A DNA stretch of 64,000 nt from Owenia fusiformis. Taxonomy: Eukaryota > Annelida > Polychaeta > Sabellida > Oweniidae. The stretch covers positions 1,817,525 to 1,881,524 of the forward strand of contig CAIIXF020000004.1 in assembly GCA_903813345.2 (NCBI GenBank), given 5' to 3'. A program made the position numbers and the translations under genes. Below, one piece after another: positions 1-10,700 of this stretch (position 1 is the stretch's first letter; every line of letters begins with the position of its first letter). The notes beneath the pieces are model-generated. The model was not told the origin of the DNA and ran no database searches. It saw only the letters and a program-made list of their open reading frames with translations.

Positions 1-1381
1 AACTTAATAAACAATACTTTAACAGTATTCTGTTATGGCAAAGTATATTTCATTTTTTCTCTTGTTCTCTACAATCTGCGTTGAGGACACTGAAGCATAT
101 GTCTGTATTTTGTTGGTGGGGAACAGCGTATCCTATCGTTCACGGAGCAAATTCAACTCTCGTTCACGAGTACCTTGTTTTTGGGCTCTTGTCCCAAAGA
201 TAACGATTGTATAAGGTTGCATAATCAGGATTATGAGCTTTCATGTTCTCATAGTTACATCTGTTGTAAAACGAATCTTGTCGCAACCTCTGCGAATCAC
301 GACAGCATAACATTTGAATCACGTTGACATCATTGCAAAATTAGGCTAAATATGCTAAGTCAAGACGTTAATTAGCCCACGAAAGTTCATGGGTAACTTG
401 AGAACTACAAAATACAACCAAATACTTTTCGAACGTACAATAGCAATATTTCTCACCTAACGTCTTCATAGTTTTAGGAACGTATTTTAAACGCATGATA
501 GCCAAATATATCAAGATACTATATCTGCCTAAATGAAGTTATCTAGTGTTTACAAAGTTTTGAAATATATTATATCCAGATCCATCAGAAATTAACTTAT
601 CCATTTACATTACTTTACTAGTTCTAGTATCTTGCATGACTCGTTCATAAGAATTCTTTAATTCTACCTCGTTCCCAATACGTCCTCAGACAGACAAGAA
701 ATTGAAGTCACACCCGTTTGTTTGCGTGGCATATTTATACGTATACGCACTTTCTCTGATTATTGTCAAACAAATACATTTCAGGAGAAGAACATAAAAA
801 ACAAATGCCTGAAACGAATGCCGAAACATAAATCCCAAGTGATTAAGTATAGAATGTTTTATTCTTTTACGATTTGATAAGAGACCGAGACTAAGAAATT
901 AAATGCGACGAAATATTTTGACAACGTAATTTGTATACTGTTTTATTCTTAAAGTTCTATGCGATAAATTATTTTATCTGTTTCAAAATGTTTCATTTTA
1001 TTTTGCCTATATAAAAGAGATTGAAGAAGATAAGATAAACTGTTCCGTAATATATATTGTGTTTTAATAACCTTTTTTTTAGAATCACAATGTAAAATAA
1101 ATCTCCCGTTCCTGCCATTCTGGTAACGCCATGCAATGGATGCAATTCAAAGTGAGAGAGAGATCTATGAATAACAGAATGCGTCCATGCCATTAATTTG
1201 GCCAAATACATGGCATGAAACTGACGTAAGTTTAAGTAAGCTACGCCCCCCGCTTTCTCTGGTAAATTATGACTTTATTTTTCGGAGTAATGGGTTTCGG
1301 ACAACTGGGTTTCGGAGAACTGGGGTGTACCCGATTACGCTTTGCACGCCGCTTTAAAATCCCGATGTCTCCAGAGGTAGT
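1..1381. other. AT-rich non-coding stretch
   Basis: No convincing coding exon. The only recognisable piece is at about 634-700, which resembles part of the intronic TIR element at 13.22-14.02 kb (shared words such as CTACCTCGTTC and ACGTCCTCAGACAG), so it is probably a relic of the same family. Confidence 0.5.
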
Positions 1382-1870
1382 TTAATCCGGTAGCCGACAG
1401 GCGTTTCTTGCATTATTGAATACAAGCTAACCTTATATTCGCGAATGCAACTAACGCCTTCCGGCTACCTGATTAACCCAGTATAATATGACCAAGTCAT
1501 TTAAATATGAATGGAATAGTGGCAGGTACTATTCGTATTGACATGAGTTTCCAATAAAATAATAGGTTAATCCGGTAGCCGACAGGCGTTAGTTGCATTT
1601 GCGAATACAAGCTAAGACTATGATTTGGGAATGGAAGATTTCAGCTTCCGGATTAACCTACCATTCTATGGGCGACTCATTTAAATATGAAAAGAACCTG
1701 ACAATATTCCATTAATATTTTAATGAATTGCCCATAAAATAGTAAAGTAGGTTTATCCGGTAGCCGACAGGCGTTAGCGGCATTCGCGAATACAAGCTCC
1801 TTTATTTCATAATTTGGGAAATATATATTTTCACAATATTGAAATAGATGGTGGTTCAAAGTGGAATACA
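1382..1870. repeat. 185-bp tandem repeat with foldback core, about 2.6 copies
   Basis: The word TCCGGTAGCCGACAGGCGTT recurs at about 1385, 1570 and 1755, giving an exact period of 185 bases. In the first copy the core is followed within 100 bases by its inverted complement (ending near 1477), so a stem of about 35-40 bases with a short loop can form. The second copy has lost most of the inverted arm and the third has only the left arm. The inter-core DNA also repeats (CATTTAAATATGAA at about 1500 and 1679). I read this as a tandemly duplicated foldback/TIR element of unknown family. Confidence 0.7.
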
Positions 1871-2624
1871 TATCATACAAGTGTAACAGATATTTTTAGT
1901 GCATGGTCTGTCTTTGCATGACTTTGTAGAACATATCAAAACCCTGGGATCCACAGGGTAACAGTAAGTACATTTCGTTAGATCTTCCGAAGTTCATGCT
2001 TCAAAGTTGTCAAAGTTGTAAAAGGGTAATCCTTTTTTGAGTACGAAAGCGTACTTTTTGTTCAATAGCCTTTCCCAGCTGCTAATCTTTTGAGTGCATC
2101 GTGCATTCAACGAATTGTATTCACTTATTAACCAATCAGTGCCAGGAACAAAATGCACGCTTACTTTTTGGGCTAAGTTTAGTGTTTTATGAAGCATGCT
2201 ACATACAAATGTTACGCTTTTGCTCATTTACTTTGAGAACTATCTATAGGTACACATTACCAATTGACTCCTAGATTTGAGTGAACAAGTACCTCGTATT
2301 TTTCATTTTTCGATATTTTGAGATTTGTTGGCTGATGAGTAACTTGATATTTTATGTCTAAATATATTAAAGTGGTTAATAGTAATAGTTTTATTGTACA
2401 CCATAAACTGTTAACGTTTTAGAATTGGGACACAATATATGATTTGATAATAGAACAATACATGTATATGTCTTACTCTAAACTCGGTGGTTTGTTTGTT
2501 AGTATGTTTTCTTAACAGCTCAATAACTGTTGTATTAATAAGGCGTTATACTATGAAAAAAAGATTGAACGATGTAGGCATAGGCAGAGGGAGTATCACA
2601 CTACCCTACCACGTGAACACATTT
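1871..2624. other. Non-coding stretch, nothing recognised
   Basis: AT-rich sequence on both strands without a supported exon, RNA gene or clear repeat. The short open frame at 1994-2227 (minus) has no recognisable motif and no splice context. Confidence 0.4.
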
Positions 2625-2820
2625 AAAAAGAATACAGGGTACAGTTAAGTTGCAAATAGAGCGGGTATTCTTTGTCCTTTTCCATAGGACTTTTCTGGTG
2701 ATAGTGCGTTGCAAACTGCTCGATGAATCTATACAATGTAAAATCTAGTATTCCTCCAGAACTATGGAAATAAACAAAGGTCCTCCATTTGCAACTTCAC
2801 TGTAGCCTGTATTCCTTTTA
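2625..2820. mobile_element. TIR (MITE-like) element, about 196 bp
   Basis: The left end (AAAGAATACAGGGTACAGTT then AAGTTGCAAAT) is matched in inverted orientation by the right end near 2785-2820, giving terminal inverted repeats of about 35 bases with a few mismatches. The element is too short to encode a transposase, so it would be non-autonomous. A TACAGT-type core also appears in the element family at 49.9-63.6 kb, but I cannot show that the two are the same family. Confidence 0.6.
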
Positions 2821-3460
2821 AAGAAATACGGGCTACAGTATTGGGGTATAGTAGTTTGATTTTTCAATATATCACTAATCTAGCTTCTTTCCTTGAAAAA
2901 ACATGAGTTTTGATGTACGTATATCAAACATGGGCCACTGCACTATATTGAACCAGGGTGCCGGTGTTACATAATGTGATTTTATGGGCCATCATACAAC
3001 CACCTCTTGCCCACTTTATTCATGTTTTGGATTACAGTTTATACACAATGCATAAACAGCATGAAACAATCATTTCTACTTGTGGATTAGATTTGTATAC
3101 ATCTCTTTGTGAACTGAGTGTTATGTTCAATATGTGAAAATATCATGGACTTAAATTGTACTTATATTTATAACCTGACCACATTTGCATATGTTCAACA
3201 ACTGACTGAGTGATCGAGTTCATCAAACAATGTTCGTAATAGAGGTCATGAACTTTGCTTTATTCATAATCCTATTTCTGCAACTGACTCATATTATGCA
3301 TCTTATTATATAATATTATATGATTTATTTTGATTAGCAGTGTCTCATAAGCCATTGGTGGCTCGAGGCTTTTTGGATGATTGTACAGATGTATATGTAT
3401 GAAATTAAGCATGCGACACTTAAATAAAAAACAATACAATATTAAGCTTATATACTTGTA
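2821..3460. other. Non-coding stretch, nothing recognised
   Basis: No exon, RNA gene or repeat that I can support on either strand. Confidence 0.4.
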
Positions 3461-3735
3461 GTTCAACAAGTTAAACCTAGTCTGGGCCTTATTTCTTATC
3501 TGACATATCTTGTGGCCCGCCCTAGGTTTAACGTCCGTGCCAATTGGGCCCTTGATGCAAAAAATGTAATGGTAGCCTATGGTAGCGCATGGAATTCCAT
3601 GCGCGTTTAATTAATAACTGATAGTGAGAATTTGCAACAAATGAAAGCATAGCACGGAAGTTAAACCCAACCACGGCAACAAGAACATTCAGATTAATAA
3701 ATGAAAGCCGTGGTATTGGGTTTAACTTGTTGAAC
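3461..3735. mobile_element. TIR element with two internal hairpins, 275 bp
   Basis: It starts with GTTCAACAAGTTAAACC and ends with the inverted complement GGTTTAACTTGTTGAAC. Each end also pairs with a nearby internal copy: TTAAACCTAG with CTAGGTTTAA at about 3471-3530, and GTTAAACCCAACCACGGC with its near-complement at about 3660-3729. The element can therefore fold as one long stem or as two separate hairpins. No open frame of note; a non-autonomous DNA transposon is the simplest reading. Confidence 0.65.
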
Positions 3736-5940
3736 TAATATACTTGCTGATCATATGATTTTAATATTTTAATACTACATGATACTCATATCAAAATACC
3801 AATGTATTTGTGAACAACTCTTACGTTTGATATTGTACGAATTTTCTGATTTGCTGTAGTAGTCGTAAATGCAACATATAACAATGTTATGTTACTTTGT
3901 GTCATATGAAAAATAAATTCGTACAAAGATGAGTTTTATTTCGTTTGTTATTCAATGTAGAATACACGTTGTACATTATTTCATGTATAGGATATTGACA
4001 ATAATCAGACTATCGTATTACAATACAGAAGAATAAAAGAGATAATGATATATGCATTCTAATTTGAGATTGACATGCGTAAAGGTATCAATATTTTATC
4101 TAGTATTTCATTTTATCCCTCCCATCCCATCCCACCCGCTCATCAGCAATCCCCAGAAAATTCGTTCGGTGCTTTTAAATGTTAATAGTTCGGTTGAGTT
4201 TTAAAAATAAATCTTAAGCACTTTAAATCTAGATAAAATATTCATGATTTGATTGTGATTATCATTTCTAATTATTACATGACGGTTCCATTACATTCAA
4301 TGCGTATCTAATCCTCATAGTTTATACTCGATTTTCGACAGGTAAAGGTAATATATCAACCCTCGGTCCCTACTATTTCTCGTGTAGATATATTGCATAA
4401 CTTTCTCAGATATATCCTGTATATTAAATACATTAAATAACATTATATATGTTAGTCTCAGCCTAGACAGTATATATATCAATTTTATTGGATAATGCCA
4501 TGGGCTTTCCCGCGATAATGCGTAAATTCGAATGAACATGAAATGAAATTCAACATCCAAAATGTGTTAATTTGATCATCCACCGTGTAACTAAAAGCAT
4601 ATTCATGGCCTATTTGCCTTAAAATACGATTGTGATTATGATTTCGAATTCTGTTCTCCATATGTAAAATCTAGAAACATAACAGAGTTAAGTTACACGA
4701 AATTCAGCCAACTTGAACATGAAGTCTTGTCAATTTACTTAATCGTTGATTGATTTCTAGGTTTATTAGAATTAAAAGAACGAACGTTTCATCAAACGAG
4801 TCCTATATTCAATATCTATTCGTTGGGCCCATTCTTTAAATGTAACTATATTCTTTTAACTTTAAAAGTATCTGTTTAGTGCTACTTTAACATATATTCA
4901 TTATTTTTATCCGCACAACAGTATCAAACGTTAATGCACAACTAGCCATGCCAAGACATGGCCACTACCCTCGTCCAAAGTAAAATACAAGGTCCTCATT
5001 CTTTAATGATTATGTTTCAATTGATTTAGTTTAGTGATTTAAATGTAGGAAAATGAGTCGCTGTGATGTCATATCTGGCGCAGCAATTTCAGAGTCACTG
5101 CAAAAAATTGAAACATCAGTCGGATCATAAGACTAAATAAAAAAGCTATTTAGGGATGAATAACATTCGGTGAAATCCGTGATATCGTTATATCATTCGT
5201 TAATTGTCAAAGCTGCGCCCATTTCTCGGTGCAGGCAGATATAAGGCGGCCAGACTGGGCATACACAAAATGTATTGTATGTGCTCCTTAGGTTGCACTC
5301 GGGTGCTATCAACATCGAACACACACACGTTTAAGATACACAGAGATAATTAAGGGATGAGTGACAAAGGGATGTTAAAAACAGGTGGCTATTGCAATTG
5401 ATATTTTAATGTAACTTTAGTATGTAAGAATCTTTTCATCAATAAAAATAACATCTTAGATATTACAGCTACATGTACAATGTGAGTGTATTTAAAAATG
5501 TAGTACATAGCTAGTTCCATCTATAAAGATGTCTGATGACAAAAAGCTCAATTTTCCTTGATGTCGTGGTCAATGGGACTTTAACACGTGAACTAATGTT
5601 TTTTATTTTTTTGTTTTAAAGTCACTTATAGCAAACCTAATCTAACAATTATCTCACTATATGCTTATGACATATTCATGTATACGTTGTTTGTCTTTTT
5701 TTTCAAATCAACCCACGGAAATATGCAATACACCAAGTTAAAAAAGTGGTACGAATCATAAAAGCGACGTTGGGTGTTTCACTAGTAATTTTTATATGAA
5801 AAATCTAGAAATATTACCCAAATTAAACTATGACTATTCAAAAGAAGACATTCAAATCTATATTATGTAAAAAAATCAAATTTGTCCGAAGCAGGGATAA
5901 CGCTCAATTAGAGTGACGAACTTTGTTCTCCAAACCGAGA
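3736..5940. other. Non-coding stretch, nothing recognised
   Basis: About 2.2 kb of AT-rich DNA. I saw no splice-flanked frame with protein-like composition, no tRNA-like fold and no obvious tandem repeat. Confidence 0.4.
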
Positions 5941-6366
5941 ATGGTCTTTTATGAAAAAAGTTATGAAAACACATCACCAGATCATGTAAAGCTGTTTTAC
6001 CTAAAAGATCGTTTTATCTTCACCCTTCGATTGGATTTCATGAAAAAATATTTTTATGAAAAAATAGGATTTGTAGGATATCGACGCTCTAACATGTAGT
6101 TTTAATCACACGCAGGTATCTGGTTTTATTGCGTGTAGAATGTATCGATATCAGGACCGCTACATGCCAGTGACCTTGCTCCTTTCTGTCGTATTAAAAA
6201 AGCAAAAAAAAGCGAACCACTCGCCTGGGACTTGGTTATTCACTAGTACCATAGGCGTTCATCTATTCTGGATACAACTGACGAGTTGTATTTACGTGCA
6301 GTCAAAAGTGAAGATCATTTTGAATTGACGCTCGGTATAAATATATAATACTTTTATCCTTTCGTA

Positions 6367-6450
6367 TCGGTTGCACGTTAGCCTCATGGCTAACGTGCCC
6401 AGCTTCCATGCTCTAGGTTAGTCGATCGAGACCCGTTCATGGCGAATTTT
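6367..6450 (+). ncRNA. tRNA-like SINE head (candidate)
   Basis: TAGCCTCATGG resembles a pol III A box, and GATCGAGACCC about 50 bases later fits the B box consensus GWTCGANNC. The arm order resembles a degenerate tRNA, but I cannot draw a full cloverleaf and saw no anticodon loop I trust. The likely reading is a tRNA-derived SINE or tRNA pseudogene. The 147-bp tandem repeat starts about 45 bases downstream. Confidence 0.35.
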
Positions 6451-6489
6451 TTGATTTGCTTGTTGTAAAGATATAATAAGTAGGGCAAA

Positions 6490-6915
6490 ATCCAGAAAAA
6501 GTAGATCAAAAATACTCCAATGGAGTATAAAATTGTCACCAGGATTCCGAAATGAGACGAATGTAAACTCGTTAAATCTCGGTAGATGAAGTAGGTCAGA
6601 AAATCCGGATTAATCCGAACAAGGTTCGGAAATCTTCGTCATAAGAAGTAGATCAAAAATACTCCAATGGAGTATAAAATTGTCACCAGGATTCCGAAAT
6701 GAGCCGAATGTAAACTCGTTAAATCTCGGTAGATGAAGTAGGTCAGAAAATCCGGATTAATCCGAACAAGGTTCGGGAATCTTCGTAATAAGAAGTAGAT
6801 TAAAAATACTCCCAATGGAGTATAAAATTGTCCCCAATATTCCGAAATACGACGAATCGAATCGGCAAACTTCGGTAAAATAATGAAGTGCATAAAAACC
6901 GAAATGATCCGATGA
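6490..6915. repeat. 147-bp tandem repeat, about 2.9 copies
   Basis: The word GTAGATCAAAAATACTCC (third copy slightly changed) occurs at 6501, 6648 and 6795, exactly 147 bases apart. Copies share a palindromic ATCCGGATTAATCCGAAC segment and are nearly identical for the first two units; the third is more diverged. Because 147 is divisible by three the repeat keeps a minus-strand frame open, but it is low-complexity and not a gene. Confidence 0.8.
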
Positions 6916-7560
6916 ACGTTCGGATAAAATCGTGAACAGGTGTCAGGGGTTTCCCCTCATCTTTCCTTATATGGATTTATCACGTAACATTCAAAATGAC
7001 GTTCCTATATGGTTCTATGGGTTCGAACACGTGACCAAATATACCAAATAAAAATTTTACCTTGACCACTGGATGGGATTTCATAGAAAATATCCAAGAA
7101 AACCTATCCTCGTGATCCTTAAATCACTTAAATTCGATCATTTTATTTTCACCCCTTGATGGAATTTTATGAAAGAAGTCATGAAAACACATCATCATGT
7201 AAGGGTTTTCACCTAAATTAGCTCGTTTTATCTTGAGCCTTCAATTGAATTTCTTGAAGAAATATTTTATGAAAAAATATCATCATGTTATGATTTGTAT
7301 TTAAATAAGACCGTTTCATCTAAATACTTGGATAATATTTCATAAAAAATGCACTTTAAAATTTTTCAGAATTTGCCTTAATTTATCAATGTAATGAAAG
7401 TATAAGATTAACTCTCAAATAGCGTTCTATTTTAACCTTTTTATTGAAATCAATACAGGACTCGCTCTCTAAATATCCAATAAAAATTCAACCCTTGGAT
7501 GTGATTTCGTTGGAAAAAAAATATGTCAAGTCCAGAATCAAATGATTTGTCCAGAACCTC

Positions 7561-7792
7561 TTAAGATCCTGTTTGATATAAAAGATATGAAAATGCACAA
7601 ATCAATTCGTCAAGCATCATAGCAAATACTTTTTGTGACTGTGAGAAAAGAGGTGCAATTACCTCGATGATTATCTTTTCAAATTCCTCTGCAGCATTTT
7701 TCGAGTTAAAATCTGCCCTGAATGTGCGTCTAATTGGTTGATTTGTGGCAAAGTCTATGGCCTCCCATTCACAGATGCTTTCCATTGGGTTC
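7561..7792 (-). CDS. RANBP2: RanBP2-like 3' cassette 2, terminal exon c with stop (alternative)
   Basis: 232-base exon, acceptor ATGTAG, phase 2 in, stop at 7561-7563. It encodes ICEWEAIDFATNQPIRRTF and FNSKNAAEEFEKIIIEV as in cassette 1. At the point where cassette 1 has a strong GTGAGT donor, this copy has a weaker GTAATT and stays open for about 30 codons (including KVFAMMLDELICAFSYLLY) to its own stop. AATAAA on the minus strand at 7445-7440, about 115 bases past the stop, could serve as its polyadenylation signal. Confidence 0.7.
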
Positions 7793-10700
7793 CTACATGC
7801 ACAAAAGCATAATTTGATTCACTGGAACAAATGTTCAATGCAGACAGACAGTGAGAATAGAATTGTACTTTATAGGGATACCTCTGAATTCTTGTTTCTG
7901 ATGCAACAAGATGGTTACACAAGACACTGTCATTATCTCCTTGCATCGTAACACGTGAACCAGAATATTTTTCATCATGTAGTACTACCACAGACCCTCG
8001 GCCAATAATCTGAAATATAAAAATAAACTATTCTACCATTATTGTCCCACATTGAGAAATGGCAAATGTCCTCATTATAAAAGCAACTCATTCAACCATA
8101 TGATTGTACTATGATATGACATCATTTAAACCATCGGATGTATCAACATATTGTATTTAACCTTCTGAAGCTTATTCATCCAATCATCAGCTTCAACATA
8201 CCTGGGCGTCGTTGTTTTCATCTATGATGGACAAAGTGACCTGTTTTTCTAACATAATACTTTGATCACCTTCGTCTGTTTCATAATCATCATCGGTATC
8301 GTCATCAACGCTATTGTCATTGCCATCATTGGTACCATTACATACTTTATCATCATAGTCTTCATTATTACAATGTTCACCGTTATTCCCCTCGGCAGTT
8401 TGATTTTTGGCTTCTGGTCCCAATTCTATTACTGTATTCAAATCTACAATAAAGTGCAAAGCTCGTATTTTTATTCAGTCATATGTGTTACCTCAATAAT
8501 CATATACGTTTTTATATTCAATTGCACAACTTTAGATAATCTGATTACTTTTGACATTCACCTTACAATTACAATACTTTTGAGCTACTCTCAACATACT
8601 TTTCGAGAACAAACCCACCTATCGAATCTTCGTCATCACACCCCTGATACCCTAGACAATGAGGCGCCTCCGTTGAAGTGGGAATTCCTAAAATCAGATA
8701 TTTATCTGCAATTGTATCACCAAAGACAGTGGTTTGGGAAAATAATTTGACCGAGTATTATATATGATGAATGAAACAAGAGAGAATGAATCATTTGTAA
8801 CAAACGTTTATACAATTTTTGCATCCATACCAACCAAGGAGTATATGTCAACCCGAATCGGAGCTACACTGGAGGCAACTAGTTGATAATTACTTTGGGA
8901 TAGTGAACATATGTTTTGATCATCTGCATTTGAGAAATTAATTCCTTATTTGAATATTCCATAAAACAATTTCTCTAAAATGCAGAGGGACAAAAAGTAC
9001 ATTAATTAATTAGTCATTTGAGAAATCGTTCTCCGAGAGGTATATCAGTATCTTAAAATGTTTTGTTATGTAGGGGCACCTACATCATTTAAATCTGACT
9101 GGAGCCTCTAGAGGGCCTTTGATTGAGTGTTCTGGGTACATCCTGCTTCTTGGTTTAACCTTCACATTGGGCCGCTCATTTATATCAAGAAAGATTGATA
9201 ATATTAATTTACCATCACATCCACCCTCCCCTTCAAGTCCATCTTCTGGAAAGTCAACTTCCCGAGGCATTGCACACCCAATATCCCTCTCAAAGATCCC
9301 CGACTTATTTGCAGATTCTTTACCCTGAAATAACAGGAACATGATTAAATTTGAGTATAATCTTAAACAAATCAATATTTTCTAAGAAATGTGCAACATG
9401 TATATTTGTCTTGTGATTGTATGCTGGACGTTTATATCTAGCTATTTGTGACATTGAACACTTCTTATCATTACATCACGTGTCAATTTTTCACTCCCTG
9501 CCATGTTTGTGAAGATGTAAATCCGTCAACCGTCATAAAAACCTCTAGTCGTGAAGATTAAGATTTACTCACCTCAATAACTACTTTTTCAAATTCCTCT
9601 GCAGAATTTTCCGAATTAAAGTCTGCCCCGAAGGTGCGTCTAATTGGTGAATTTGTGGCAAAGTCTATAGCCTCCCATTCACAGAAGCGTTGGTTCCTAA
9701 GGATTATGTTATATAGTTTGATTTATCGGTAGAAGTGTAAAATGTCGACAGAAAGAATACATATGCACTGTTAAGTAGGGTTACCTATGAATTCTTGTCT
9801 CCGTAGCAACAAGATGGTTACACAAGACGCTGTCATTATCTCCTTGCATCGTAACACGTGAACCAGAATATTCTTCATCATGTAGTACTACCAAGGACCC
9901 TTGACCAATACTCTGAAAATAGTTGAGCAATCTTGCCTTAAACGAAATAAATATCAAATGTCCCTTTTATCAAAATATCGCATTTAACCAGTCTGAAAAT
10001 AAATGGTTACACTTTAAGAAATATCAACAAATTGAAAAAAATGTGTGTATTCTTAGCTTATTACGAAATTCAACATACTTGAGTTTCCTTGTTCTCATCA
10101 ATGATGAACAATGTAACCTCTTCATCAAACAGGATATTAGGGTCACTTTCGTGGTATGCTTCAAAATCATCATTAGCCTCATCATCGTTGTCTTTGTTGC
10201 CATCATTTTCATGGTCGGCTATTTTGTCATTCTTCTCTTCATACTTGCAGTGCCCATCATCATTTTCCTCGTCATCTTTCACAGGTTTACTCTCGGCTTT
10301 TGGTTGCGATGATGTTACCCAATTCAAGTCTAAAATAGAATTCATTGTATGGACGTGTATACAAATACCTGTATTAGCTCAATAAGCCAATATATCAGAC
10401 TAAACAACTACAAGAGAAGCCAAAAGGGTTACCTTGACTCAACCCTGTATAACATTATAGCAAAAATTTATGCATTTTAATTAGTTGTAAAATGACCCCC
10501 TCTATTGCTCTCCATTATCAGTGATTAAAACAAATGATTAAATTCAAGATTAAATTAAAAATATTATTTCCTAAAGGAAATATCTTACCCTGAGATATAT
10601 CGACAGATTTAATTTCTGATCTGTTTGTCTTTGCTTTGTCGAAACTATCTTTAAATTTTGTGGCAATATCAGCAGTTTTGAATTTTACTCCAAATATTTC

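Larger units (their letters stand above)
5945..7525. repeat. Degenerate dispersed/tandem motif, six or more copies
   Basis: A diverged motif of the form CGTTTTATCTTCACCCTT followed by a TGGATTTCATGAAAAAA-like half recurs at about 5995-6050, 7062-7100, 7140-7190, 7210-7270, 7308-7350 and 7435-7520. The copies at 5945-6075 and 7155-7290 also share the neighbouring ATGAAAACACATCA word. Copies have diverged too far to set a single period. The block surrounds the SINE-like head and the 147-bp repeat, and lies just 3' of the RanBP2-like gene. Confidence 0.5.

Noticed and set aside
6639-6893. 84-codon minus-strand frame with repeated blocks
   Set aside because: The period of the tandem repeat (147) is a multiple of three, which keeps the frame open; no other support.
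8262-8750. 162-codon hydrophobic plus-strand frame
   Set aside because: It is the antisense of the acidic exon of cassette 2 (GAT/GAC codons read as ATC/GTC), so its isoleucine/valine richness is an artefact.
9923-10385. Plus-strand frames of 98 and 129 codons with apparent membrane segments
   Set aside because: Antisense of the acidic exon of cassette 1; same artefact as in cassette 2.
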